From the NCBI GenBank assembly GCA_003427395.1, contig BFEA01000662.1, positions 648,800 to 683,941 on the forward strand: a DNA stretch of 35,142 nt, in the 5' to 3' direction. Position numbers and translations under genes: made by a program. Under the pieces are notes generated by a model that was not told the DNA's origin, did no database searches, and saw only the letters and a list, made by a program, of their open reading frames with translations. The DNA is from Chara braunii. Lineage: Eukaryota > Streptophyta > Charophyceae > Charales > Characeae. Positions 1-9,873 of the stretch are shown piece after piece (position 1 is the stretch's first letter; each line of letters begins with the position of its first letter).

Positions 1-332
1 TAGATATTGCTCCCATATCTAAAGGTTTCAAAGAAATAATGTCAATTATTTCAGGATCATATCCCTTCTCTATTAAGGTTTTTGTTGCTTGCAGTACATG
101 ATACCGCATACGTGAATAAGTAAGTATAGTAATTTGATTTCCTGAGCGTACTAATTCAACTTTTTCAAGAGGAACTCAGTACTCTTTCTACAGTATATTC
201 TCACATGTTTTCATACGTTCTTCAACAATTAATGCTTATGAGTTTTACGGAGGGAAGTAGATATTCTTCCCATATCTAAAGGTTTCAAAGAAATAATGTC
301 AATTATTTCAGAATCATATCCCTTATCTATTC
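1..332 (-). pseudogene. odpB: odpB (plastid pyruvate dehydrogenase E1 beta) C-terminal part, partly duplicated
   Basis: Reading the minus strand, positions 190 to 1 encode the middle-to-C-terminal part of the E1 beta subunit, with [14 protein letters not shown] and an [13 protein letters not shown] block. Positions 332 to about 200 encode the same [13 protein letters not shown] block followed by a C-terminal segment (LRKTHKALIVEE-like). The gene therefore runs from the Penelope junction at 332 to about 200 and then restarts with an 'ENI' segment near 198, a head-to-tail partial duplication. The family catalyses the thiamine-dependent decarboxylation step that makes plastid acetyl-CoA. A stop replaces an Arg codon near 177 (TGA for the CGA seen in the other copy), so this is a relic. 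The 5' part of the gene lies at 12537-13201. The fragment leaves the window at base 1. Confidence 0.85.
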
Positions 333-578
333 AGTGTAATGGTAGATGGAACTCATACGTATACACGTAGAGTAGAACTCATACGTACACACGCAAGCGT
401 ACACGCAGAGTAGGACTCACACGTAAAACACGCAGAGTAGTCACTCCGTGCCGGAGTAAGCCAAGTACAAAATCATAGAAAGTATTACGGCCAAGTACGT
501 TCCACAAACCCAAGAAACTCCAGTTCATTCCACAAGCTTCGACCGCTACCGCGAATGCGGGAGTCAACCGTCCGTAAG
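333..578 (-). repeat. Terminal direct repeat of the Penelope-like element (3' side, minus strand)
   Basis: About 94% identical to 12291-12536 and of equal length, starting AGTGTAATGGTA and ending GTCCGTAAG on the plus strand. Inside are three imperfect copies of a roughly 35-bp unit built on CACGYAGAGTAG (about 365-440) and two small hairpins: ACTCCG-TGC-CGGAGT near 441-455 and CCGC-GAAT-GCGG near 549-560. Direct repeats of this kind (pseudo-LTRs) are typical of Penelope-like elements. They lack the TG...CA ends of true LTRs. Confidence 0.85.
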
Positions 579-933
579 AGAGATCTACTCAATTGTACTC
601 TATCTATTTATGGAGTAGGACATTCGCAACAACACACTTCAAAAGGCTGTAGACCAGTACCATTCCTATACTGGGATGATGGTTCGGTAAGAAACATGTC
701 CCAACATACCGAGGACCATAGTACAATCGTACAAAAACTAGTTGACTACCTGAAAATTCGATCTGACGTGGTCTGCGTGGCAGAGTCCGAAAAAACGAAA
801 ATAAAATCAAATGAAGGACCAGAGGAACAGAAGGACAAAAAAGAAGGACAAAAAGGAGAACAAAGAACAATGAACAAAAGAACCAGTACTGTAGACCGCG
901 GAAGATGAACCCTGTCAGAGCAACCAACACTAA
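579..933. other. Non-coding 3' region of the Penelope-like element
   Basis: Lies between the end of the RT frame and the terminal repeat. On the plus strand it has a purine-rich stretch at about 783-880 (repeats of GAAGGACAAAA type), which reads as a polypyrimidine tract on the element's sense strand. Short frames cross it on both strands but show no family features, and I do not call them genes. Confidence 0.5.
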
Positions 934-1920
934 CTAGTCCTGCAATCTCAAGGTCTGTTTCCATACTGCATCCCTTTGAAAAGCAAATCGACGTAACACC
1001 TTCTCGAAAAAATCCACAGGCACATTCCTCAATCTCAACTCTCGTCTCAGTGACAACATACGACAGGGTATCTCACTTCTGATTGATGTATTTTGATCAA
1101 TCCGACTCAAGTAGCTGTTGATAGTAACACTTTTTTGCTGTTCGCTCCCCCATGAGAAGAACGACTGTCCGTTCTTGATCTCCAACTCACCACATGTCCA
1201 CATGCTTTCCTCATTCCTGGACATCTGTATCGATCCCTGATAGGGATATGCCAAACTATACCTGATCTTACATCCGAGAAAATCAAGGGTGTCGGTTCCA
1301 GCATCAGTGCGCTTCAGGCACAAATTCCTTGGGTAGCAATTATCAAAACGATGTAAAACCCACTCCAGACTTCCCTCAGATAGAGACGCCATGACCAAAA
1401 TGACATCATCAACCAGACAAACCGTAAAAACTTGCCTGCCGAACTTCCCCAAACTTCGTATAAACATGTTCTCAGAGTACGCACACAAGATGCAGGCTAA
1501 TGGAGGGTTGGTAGTCTTGCCCATCGGGATCCCCACATCCTGTCTTAGAATCACATTGGTTGCAAAGGTATACATATGTCTTAACTCAATGCGCAAAAAC
1601 ATAAAAATGTCCTGCAAATCTAAATGTCTCCAATGATCAACACCTGTGGTTTGATCGAAAGATGAACCCTTGCCTCTGGTGTTGACTCGTACGAAGGTGC
1701 GACCCTTATCCCGATGGTACTCAATCAGCCAATCAACAACTCTCAGAATCTCTGCATGTGGTAGCCGGCAAAACATGTCCTTTATATCAAAGGACAAAAC
1801 CTTCAGATCCTTTGGAGGACCTAAACGTCGGATCTTTGAATTGATCCTATCAAGTCTCGAAGTCAACTGAGAAACAACAGGAAGGTTATCTCGTGGGATG
1901 GTAGACAGTAAGAAATTCAA
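934..1920 (-). CDS. Reverse transcriptase palm/thumb region of Penelope-like ORF2
   Basis: A 328-residue open stretch with RT motifs in the right order: motif A near residues 42-54 (LSFDIKDMFCRLPH, Asp for metal binding), motif B near residues 131-146 (GIPMGKTTNPPLA), motif C near residues 170-174 (LVDDV, where Penelope and telomerase-type RTs may have residues other than YxDD), and motif E-like LDFLGCKI near residues 212-219. The catalytic aspartates are all present. Known role: target-primed reverse transcription of the element RNA. The first methionine here is internal to the original protein; upstream RT fingers lie at 2048-2329 in another frame, and stops and shifts at about 1921-2047 separate them. 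The protein ends at 934 without a C-terminal GIY-YIG, which instead lies upstream. Confidence 0.88.
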   Translation of the reverse strand: MNFLLSTIPRDNLPVVSQLTSRLDRINSKIRRLGPPKDLKVLSFDIKDMFCRLPHAEILRVVDWLIEYHRDKGRTFVRVNTRGKGSSFDQTTGVDHWRHLDLQDIFMFLRIELRHMYTFATNVILRQDVGIPMGKTTNPPLACILCAYSENMFIRSLGKFGRQVFTVCLVDDVILVMASLSEGSLEWVLHRFDNCYPRNLCLKRTDAGTDTLDFLGCKIRYSLAYPYQGSIQMSRNEESMWTCGELEIKNGQSFFSWGSEQQKSVTINSYLSRIDQNTSIRSEIPCRMLSLRRELRLRNVPVDFFEKVLRRFAFQRDAVWKQTLRLQD

Positions 1921-2047
1921 ACCACGTGCGACAACTCTTCCGGTGCAAACAATTGGTTTCAGAAAAAGTTGGACATATCGGGCACTACCGGGTCAGGTCC
2001 TTATGTTTCAGAATGATATACGCCGCTCCAAGCCTCCCTTTTGCATC

Positions 2048-2329
2048 TCATCGTGCAAGTTTCTGTAATCCTGCGGATCGTACATCTTCACGGATCTTCA
2101 GCAGTAACATGCATTCCTTGGCTAAAATGACCGTATATCCTGAGTTCCTAATAAACATATTAAGCATAGCTTCATAGTAAAGCTTGGGGCACATGACAAC
2201 GGTCTCCCCAGGATTACGATCCAAGGGGGTTAGAACCAAACCATCAAAACGTTCCTTAATTTCCAGAACCTCGTTCGGAGACAAGGAGTTACCGATTTCA
2301 TCAGACTGGTAGATTGTACAGTTGGCCAA
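2048..2329 (-). pseudogene. RT N-terminal fingers of Penelope-like ORF2
   Basis: Encodes a segment with LVLTPLDRNPGETVVMCP followed by a Y..M region, which corresponds to the conserved RT1 block of Penelope-like RTs (pattern L.PLDKNP.. VV.CP). In another frame just downstream (about 1965-2040) I read LKHKDLTRY.PI.PTF, which is the next RT block, so at least one frameshift separates this from the palm at 934-1920. It was originally continuous with the preceding 2396-2875 region. No other function is likely. Confidence 0.75.
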
Positions 2330-2395
2330 TTGTCCATCAGGGATACAGGGTAACCTCCCCCGAAAATTCCTCCACTCGCGAAAACCAGACTCAAT

Positions 2396-2875
2396 TTAAC
2401 GCTTCAGCAATGACAGGCGATCAGATAACTGGACCTTGGGACTATTATTAGCATTAGTCAAAAGCGGTTGATCCACCAAATCCTTTTCCAAGCGAAAATG
2501 CACATGTCCGTCCACCCGAGGGTAGGGCAATCCTGCACAGTGGCAGGTTAGCACTTCACGAGCTGCAAAGGCTCGGTGATTGTGCAGCAACTCGCCGACT
2601 GTCTGGTTCTTTTTCCAAACAATCCGAATTTTCTTCCGTGCACGATGTAGGAAGAAGAGCGGTAGTTCACACCTCATCAAGGAGTCATTCATCAGTTTAC
2701 GAAGTTCACAAAAGCTAAGTCTATCATCGAATTTTACTTTAATCAACAGATCAACACTTAAACTAAGGTCGAATATGTCCAAAAACACACGTGAGAGCAG
2801 GCGACGTAGATATTTCCGCGTCGATTTCTTGAAGGAATCCTTAATTACGTTGTATAAACGTAAAATAGATTTCAT
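2396..2875 (-). CDS. Penelope-like ORF2 linker between nuclease and RT (unrecognised domain)
   Basis: A 159-residue open stretch rich in Lys, Arg and Leu. It lies between the GIY-YIG part and the RT fingers and is read in the same direction. It contains CHCAGLPYPRVDGHVHFR near its C-terminal half; the clustered Cys and His could bind metal, but I recognise no named finger. The preceding stop at 2876-2878 and a shift near 2340-2395 separate it from its neighbours. By position it is the connector of a single original ORF2 protein. I do not recognise it otherwise. Confidence 0.6.
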   Translation of the reverse strand: MKSILRLYNVIKDSFKKSTRKYLRRLLSRVFLDIFDLSLSVDLLIKVKFDDRLSFCELRKLMNDSLMRCELPLFFLHRARKKIRIVWKKNQTVGELLHNHRAFAAREVLTCHCAGLPYPRVDGHVHFRLEKDLVDQPLLTNANNSPKVQLSDRLSLLKR

Positions 2876-2878
2876 GCC

Positions 2879-3748
2879 TCAGGCATAAACCTTAGTTAAA
2901 TTCTGTGGATTTTTCAACAGTGAGATCAAGAAAACTTTTACATAACCACATTGAGGTTTCCAAGATACGACAAAGTCAACAATGATAGGTCCACCTGATT
3001 CGAACCACTCTTTAGCGTCTTTGAGTAGGCGCTGCTCTTTCCCTCTGGATAGTTTGGTATTACCAAAAGTCCTAGAAATCTTCTTCCAAGGAGTCTGCCA
3101 TGCGTTGCCCCCGCTACCAAATATCTCGTGGGTGCCTCCCGTCTCCCCAAACTCCTTCAGAATCTCAAACAGGTCCAAGCGCCACGTATCGAATACGCAG
3201 AAACGAAGTGGGGCAATGACCCTTTTTGAGTCTCCTGACAGCTTACCTAACCTTGATCGTTCGTTCCTGCCCTTGTTTCGTTTAGTGTTCCGCGTCGTTG
3301 ACCTCTTCATCCCGGAAGTATTAAGGAACGGTGACCACTGCTTTATATACACATCCTCGAGTTTAGTCAGTTCACCACTGGTGATCGTATCTACAGGAAT
3401 CAGCACATAATTAGTGATGCCATACACACTAAGTCAACGATAGAAGTGATTAGGCTTCCGTTTCTTACATGCATAAATGTGTTCCCTCCAACGCACATCC
3501 AGGTGTCTGGTGCTCTTGCCTACATACTGCGACTTACAATACGGTGAGCACGCGATGTACACACATTGTTGCAAATTCACAAATTCAGTACCCAAATTAT
3601 CATACAACCGGATCCAAGCATCCAGACACTTCCGAGTCCTCCGAAATACACCAGATAGTGAAAGTCTAACGACGACCAAGCGAAGAAGTTCCTCAACTCT
3701 ACCATCGATGTAACTTAGCACAAATCGTAACTTCGTAAGGTATTTCAA
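2879..3748 (-). pseudogene. GIY-YIG endonuclease domain of Penelope-like ORF2
   Basis: Two adjacent frames (3748-3434 and 3427-2879) that are in phase except for a TGA. The first holds VYIACSPYCKSQYVGKSTR (the GIY and YIG strands as VYI and YVG) and then RWREHIYACK with the conserved Arg. After the TGA the sequence continues with LEDVYIKQWSPFLNT, which supplies the conserved Glu and the terminal LN. The TGA falls where many family members have Trp, so TGG to TGA is the simplest change. Downstream is a 100-residue basic segment with no recognised domain. Known role: nicking target DNA to prime reverse transcription. Its position upstream of the RT is the notable point. The most upstream start in frame is the Met at 3748, 34 bases after the ORF1 stop at 3782. 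Confidence 0.85.
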
Positions 3749-3781
3749 GACATCCCAAAGATCCGCAATACTGAAAACACA

Positions 3782-4616
3782 TTACTCGTCAACGTTCTGG
3801 TCATCTTCGATAGTATCCTCGGTATTAGCTACCGCCGGTTCAGTCTCCTCATCAACTACTTCATTAGGACCGTAGGTCAACTGTGCTCGATGGGCGGCGA
3901 TGTCAAAAACTTACTGTTGTACGCGATATTCTCGTCTTTACAGATATTCTGGAGGACGAGGGCATCAAGACCCTTGAGGTCGTTCATGATTCGTTTCTCA
4001 AACCTCAGTCGGTTAACCGCTCCCAGTGCTGCTGCCTTCTTCTTGTGAATCGACGGTGGAGTCTTCTTCGGCGTCAGTGTCTTCGCTTGCCTCCGAGTCC
4101 TCGAATGCGTGAGGCGTTCGGTCAATTTCACAGGCTTGGCAGCCTTGTGAGGCGTACGCTTCGGTGGACTATCTTCGAACACCGGTTCCGGCCCCGCTTG
4201 CGCTTCTCCGTGATGCTCAAATTACGTGTGCGCTCACTCAGTTCCTCGGTCTCACTGCTACTTGCATTACTCTCGTTATCAGAATCCGGCACGGCAGGAA
4301 CCTTCTGTTTGCCGCGCGCAACTGCACGGCGAAGCTCATTAATAGCCTCACGAATCTCCAAACGCACGTCCTCTCGCACATCTTCACATAACTCACTAAT
4401 TCGTAGCGCAACCTTGATGTCCATATGTTTGTTGACCTCTTCAAATTTCTTTGCCTCGCGCTGAGCCTTCTCCTCCTTTTTTTTTCTTCTTATTCTCCAA
4501 CTCCTGACGTTCAGCCTCCGCGCGTTCCTCCGCCTCCTTCTTCTCCAATTTCTTACGCTCCTTCGACGATTTCTTTTTTTGTGCCGTTTCCACAAACTGA
4601 CAAACTGCGGCCACAC
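3782..4616 (-). pseudogene. ORF1 C-terminal part: coiled coil and basic nucleic-acid-binding tail
   Basis: Resumes ORF1 after the 7.1-kb insert. The minus strand from 4616 reads VAAVCQFVETAQKKK and then a long charged helix with alternating Lys/Arg and Glu, a likely coiled coil (about 4590-4390). It continues with LSERTRNLSITEKRKRG, a basic Ser/Thr/Pro/Lys stretch (SPPKRTPHKAAKPVK), and an acidic end before a TAA at 3782. Frameshifts lie near 4480 (in an A/T run) and near 4190, and one near 3890. Proteins of this layout I recall from Chara-like repeats; by position it serves as the Gag-like RNA-binding ORF1 of the Penelope-like element. The N-terminal half is at 11730-12055. Confidence 0.7.
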
Positions 4617-7599
4617 TGTCGGCGCGAATACCCTTACAAGGGTATCCGCCTTGGTTTTTGCAAATGACATAAAAATGGGTTTGGTCGGCATAAGTCGGGC
4701 GAGGTACGGCCGCGTCCGGAACCCGTCCTGACTAAGTTGGAGGGTATGTGGGCGCGCAGTTTTAAGGCGCGCGTGTGATTTTTCTGGTTGAGTAAACGGC
4801 CGGCCTAGTCGACCAACCTGGACCGTGCTACAGTTTTGACTAAGGGATAAAAGTCCGTTTTTTGGGTCGGCATGCGCGACCGACGGTAGGACTGGCACGC
4901 GGGGTGGCCCGTGGGATAGCCACGGCGCGGTTCAAGTGGACTGGTGCCGGTGCCTGGTGATGGTGTGCCGGCCGTGGTTGGACAGGAAGGCCCAGACTGT
5001 TGTCCCCAGGCCTAAGCGTGGCGCGACACCACCTCATATTGGATTCCGCGCTTTATTGCACCAAGCTTGGGCTTAGCCCTATTGGTTACGGAATTGGACT
5101 ATAGCGGTGGAGGTGCAGGGATCAAGGCCAGCGGCATTAGTAGAGCGCATGAAAAAGCTGAGGGGGTTGAGGGCCCAATGGGATTATCCCCCTTTGGCTT
5201 TTGCTGATGGACGCGGCAGTGGACCGGGTCCACGGGGCCGGTAGGACGTCAGCGGCCTCCGCATTTTGCTCAGGATCCTTTGTCATCTATAATTTCCATT
5301 ATTAGGTGCGGTTCCGTTTGACTTGGGACGCGGTACCGCGCCCGAGGGTCCAAGATTCGAAGAGCCGCGGATGGGGTACGGCTGCGGCCAGGTCTTTGGG
5401 GCACCCGTTAAAACGAGGAGTGGGCCGGGGTGCTTACCACGGCTGCGGCCTGTAGTGAATGGTTGGGGGTACAGGCCACATTCGGACCCAGGTAGGGGGA
5501 GCACGGTAGGCGGAAAAACCCGGTTGCTCGGGCCGGTTTGGGGGTGGTGCTTGCCTCTCACCAGCGGGCTTGTATGAGGCCGTAGGACCGTCCGATGAGA
5601 CTGTGGGGCATTGCCCCGGCTGAAGTCCTTCGGGACATCGGTGAAAATTAGGACGACGCGGAGGGGAATTGCAAAAGGGGAGGGAACCTAGACGTGGGTC
5701 CCGCTAGGATCAAGTAAGAGTGAGAGTAGGCAGTAGGGCGAGCCGGTCGGTACCGACAGTCTTGCCTTTCCGAAGTCCTGGTGGTCGCCGGTCGGGGTAG
5801 TCGGGGTGGCGACGTCGGCCGGGGCACGGACTAGCGGGGATCGCACTGAGGGGCGGGCGCGAAAGATTCGTTAAAACTGGGTTTTGGCCGGCCCCCCCCC
5901 TTGTTTTTGATCGCCTGCCTCCGACGAAGACTTCGAGGTAACGGGCAGTCGGAGTTCGCAGGAGTAGACGAGGCGCTGCGCTAAGCCAGCGACGGTTGAC
6001 GTCACCATGGGAGTGAACCGGGGCGGGGTTCTCGTCGGGATACGTTCGGAGATGGCGGAGGAACGGGCGGGGCGCGGTCGGAGTGGGGCGCCAAGACCTT
6101 GGAGGGAGACCGTGGCGGAGCGATAGTACGACGGCAGTGAGGAGCGGAGAGGCTGGTGGAGATGGGCGAAAGGGTGAAAAGTGGTCGTGAACTGGTGCCA
6201 GGTGCGCGCGAATAAGATCAGAGATGGTGCGGGCGGAAAGGAGGCTGGGCGCAATCAAGAACACGTAGCATACTCGATTCCTTTCAGAATCGGGTGAGGG
6301 AAGAGGGCATTTTGGGGTTTTATGGCAGGGCGCATCGAATGGCGAGCTCAGATTTGGACGAGGGTCAGTAACATAGGAGGTTAGTGAGGAGATGGGTGCG
6401 CCGGGAGATGGCGGGGAGATGACCGGGGCGCAGCAGGAAAAGGATAACTCGCGTGATCCTTGATAGGATTAGGCGAGGGAGGGGGCAAAGTGGGGGTTTC
6501 CGGCCACCGCGACCCCGAATCTGAAGTTAGAAATAACATTGGATTAGTAGAATAGAAGTCAGTGAAGAAAGCCGTGCGAGGGGCTATGGTGGGAGGAGTT
6601 ACGAACTGGGGAGGGGAGAGCCTGGCTAATACCGCCTGAACGTGGACGGGAAAACGCACTAGGTGCGTGTCGGGGGTGAGTGAGCAATAGCGGTGGAGTA
6701 ACAGGGCGAAGAATGTGGGTGTGGGGGAGTGGTAAAGTAATGAGCGAAGAGTTGCGGCGGGAGAAGGAGCGAGGAAGGGGGGGGAAGAGACTGCTAAAGT
6801 GCGAATGCATCTTTCCGTGTTACGGCTGAGGGTTCATTCACATTGACTTACGACGACGGGGAGGGGGGGGCGCAGCGTGAAAGCGGTGGCTTGAAAGTGG
6901 ATCGGTGTGGCCAAGCGGGACTGCGCATGGCCTGGGAGGGATCGGCAGTAAGATGCATGGTCGCACCCTCCTTGAAAGCTAAGAATAAGGAGGGGGGGCG
7001 TACGGCACGTACCTGAGATCGAAGGCCAGTGAGCAGCGGGAGGGCAACAAGCAGTTTGGGGCAGACAGCCGCAGGGCAACGTGGGGAGAGAGTACCTACC
7101 TAGGGAGCTTGAAGTAGCGAGGGTGGGCGAGCGATGAGCTGAGAGTCGCCTGTTGGCCAGTATGCTGCCCATCTGGATGAGTGAAGTCGCAGCAAGACAG
7201 GCCATGGATAGTGCGGATCTGTCATAAGTGTTGCCTGTTGCATCAGAGAAACAACAAGGAGAACAGCAGCATATTGTGTCTTGCCCCTCTTACGAAGTTC
7301 GTATGGCTGTTTGATGTGGGGACTTTGAGGGAGGCGCCCCTTTGACGAGGCTCGGCTCGGTCACTGAGACGTACGTGTAGCAAGTTGCTGATGTCACTGA
7401 TGCGAGAGAGGAGGCTGCAGGGTTGGACTCGCGACCCCCGTCTTGGAGTTGTGGCCGCTGTACGCTGGACTACGGACTGCATCTTCGGGGTGTACGGATA
7501 TACGGCTGTTGGAGGGCAGGCCTGCAGCTGCAACGTTTGCCGTGTATTAGGCATGAACTGCCCCTATTGGCTGTATGCGGGTGGTTGTTAACTGCTAGG

Positions 7600-7830
7600 G
7601 ACTGCTAGTGTTGCTGTAGCTGCTGAAGGCGGTTGTCATTGCTACAAGTTGCTGAGGGTTAGGCCCAGGCTGCTGCTGTGGACTGCTGATTGTAGACGAC
7701 TCTTACTGTTGCTGATTGAGGGTGAGGTACTTCTGTGGACTGCGTGCGGGGTGCAGCGACTATTGCTAATTGCTATTTGGCCGTTGCTAAAAATACTACT
7801 GCTGCGCCTGAGGGCTGTTGCACGCGGCTG
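7600..7830. repeat. TGCTG/CTGC-rich low-complexity stretch
   Basis: Many imperfect TGCTG, GCTGCTG and GACTGCT words occur here without a fixed period, giving cryptic simplicity rather than a clean microsatellite. It lies within the 7.1-kb insert. Frames crossing it are Cys/Leu-rich by composition and are not called as genes. Confidence 0.5.
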
Positions 7831-8500
7831 TGTGGCCACGATCGGATGAGGTTTGAAGAGATGGTTGGGCTGGGCAAAGTAGGGGGTCAGCGTTGCCGAA
7901 TAAGAGGCCGTCAGGGGACCAATTTTGGCAGTTGAGCTCAACAGTTGACTCCGGTCTGACCAAGCTGACACGTTGGCCACCATTGCGGGGCCCTCAGGCG
8001 ATCGAAGCTATCAAGGCCCTCTCACGCGAGTCTTAGTGCACCCCTCTTGTATCTGAGAGACTAAATACTTCTCCTTCTGCCCTTCTTACTCCAAGTCTAC
8101 TCTGTTGGTGCTGAGGGGAAGGCGGCAGGCGGGATTGCAACCCGTAATCCGCGCCAAGCCCTTTGTGAGAGGTTGCCCCATCGATTGCGGGAGCTCTGCC
8201 GGAGCCTAGGCGAGGCTCTGGAGGCAGGGAATTGAGAGGTAACCATTCCTTTCCCTTTATATACCCTGACATAACCCCTACTTGTACGTCTTGCTATGTT
8301 TGACTGAGTGTACTGCATGCACCCCTACTTTGACTTTTGGTTTGACTTTCAGGACGTGATTCACATAAAGTAAAGGAAGGTATGCAAGTCTCAGTTTCAG
8401 TTTTGTTGATTTCCTGAACGCAGATTGTGAACACAAGGAGGCTGCATCTGGGGGAAGGGTGGGTGAAAGGTGGTTTTGTTTGAGATTGAACGGGTCCTAT

Positions 8501-9326
8501 GGGGTCAGACCAGTTCCATAAGATTGGATGGCCTGACCCCTGTGTTTATTCTTGAATTGCATGGAGGGTCAGACCAGTTCCATAAGATTGGACGGTCTGA
8601 TTGCTCTGAATTGTGAGGGTTTGACTGTGACTGACTTTTCAGGGGCCAAACCTGTACCATAAGATTGGAGGGTTTGGTTGCCATGTTTGATTGGGGTTTG
8701 TTCTGTTTATTTTGTTTTTGATCGAGGAGGTCTGAGCAAGTCCATAAGATTGGACGGCTCAGCCCTTTCCTGTTTCATTCTGAGGGAGTAATTCTCGCTG
8801 AGGGCAGGGCATGTCGATAAGATTGGACGGCCTTGGACTCATGCCGCACACAAAGAGATTAGAGAGAAACGAACCTGGCAGAAGACCAGACATGTTCCAT
8901 AAGATTGGACGGTCTGGCCCAAAGCCTCGCACATGTTGGAACCCAAAAGGTTAAATTTTGGCTATTTTTTATACTATAATATTTATGAACAGGCTAGTCA
9001 AGCATGGGTTCCATAAGATTGGACGGTCTGGCCATAGCTTATCATGAAATAAAGAGAGTATAACTAAGAGTATAATTGAAGGTAACCCTTGGCAGATCGG
9101 GCCTTGTTCTAAGATGAACGGCTCAGTCTTATGCCCAACTTTTGAACACCAATCCCAAAGAGGTGTATATAATTTGGATATTAAACAGTTCAGGGCGACT
9201 GAGCCTTGTTCTAAGATGAACGGCTTAGTCATATGCCCAAAAGGAAGAGAGAAGTAGTTGTGCAACCCGTTCGTGCATACTCAATGGCTGAGTCAGACAG
9301 GTTCCATAAGATTGGACGGCTTGACT
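8501..9326 (+). repeat. Array of ten stem-loops with a constant TAAGAT loop and covarying stems
   Basis: Each unit is an outer stem, a small internal loop, a 4-bp inner stem and the hexaloop TAAGAT. Outer stems (5' arm/3' arm): 8501-8511/8530-8540; 8569-8575/8594-8600 (TCAGACC/GGTCTGA); 8646-8652/8671-8677 (CCAAACC/GGTTTGG); 8732-8737/8757-8762 (CTGAGC/GCTCAG); 8805-8810/8830-8835; 8886-8891/8912-8917 (CCAGAC/GTCTGG); 8992-8997/9028-9033; 9094-9103/9120-9129; 9197-9205/9222-9230 (GACTGAGCC/GGCTTAGTC); 9291-9298/9319-9326. The inner stem is TCCA/TGGA or a one-pair variant in eight units and GTTC/GAAC in units 8 and 9. Spacing is irregular (about 70-100 bp). Stem sequence changes but pairing is kept, apart from a few mismatches. 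The orientation given is arbitrary because a DNA hairpin works on either strand. Confidence 0.85.
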
Positions 9327-9619
9327 TTATGCCCTATGTAAGCTGGGTATAAGGGAATAAAGTAACGAGAGATTACGAACTTTTGTTTGCAAAGTTTGAC
9401 TTGGGATGGCGAGAGTACTTACCTTGGTGGTTTGGCCCTGCATGTGACTGAGTGAGGCTACTACTTGGTCTGAGTTTTAGTTTGATAGGTAGTTGCTTTA
9501 GTGGCTCGCCACGTGCTAGAGCGATAGGAGTTAGGTCCGTTGCTGCGTTTTCTGGACTAAGTTTTTTTACTTAGATCGATTCTTGCATTTCCTGGGATCT
9601 TTTATTGTACTTAGCTTTG

Positions 9620-9814
9620 TATAAATTCTGGTAAGCTACTTTCTCTATGGGAAGTGCTGCCGAAATTTCTGCAAATTCAGGGAGTTAGACAAAATTGGAC
9701 TTTGAAAAGTCAAAGACTATTTCTGTTTCCATATTCGGGCCGATATAAATTCTGAAAAGACACTTTTCATACGGGAAGCGCCGCCGAAGTTTTTCTGATT
9801 TAGAAGAGTTAGAT
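9620..9814 (+). repeat. Two imperfect copies of a ~70-bp unit
   Basis: Copies at 9620-9690 and 9744-9814 share TATAAATTCTG at the start, a GGGAAG(T/C)GC(T/C)GCCGAA block in the middle and GAGTTAGA at the end, with 53 bp between them. They lie inside the 7.1-kb insert just before the short-hairpin cluster. Function unknown. Confidence 0.7.
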
Positions 9815-9873
9815 TATATTTTGACAGGTGGCGATTCTGGCAATCCACCCTGAATAGGGGAGATCCTGCCGTT

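Noticed and set aside
333-578. Hammerhead ribozyme in the Penelope-like terminal repeats
   Set aside because: Many Penelope-like elements carry one, so I looked on both strands of both repeats for CTGANGA followed by GAAA; there is no such core.
5710-6264. 184-residue minus-strand open frame
   Set aside because: Pro/Arg/Ser-rich composition typical of the reverse strand of G-rich DNA, no motif, overlapping frames of similar length.
8501-9326. CRISPR-like array
   Set aside because: The repeat is short and the flanking arms vary with it, spacing is irregular, no cas genes are present and the context is a eukaryotic nuclear repeat.
9815-9845. LTR end plus primer-binding site (TTTTGACA then GGTGGCGATTCTGG)
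   Set aside because: Resembles the LTR/PBS junction of some plant LTR elements, but no matching second LTR or Gag-Pol is present, and the 11729 end is not similar to it.
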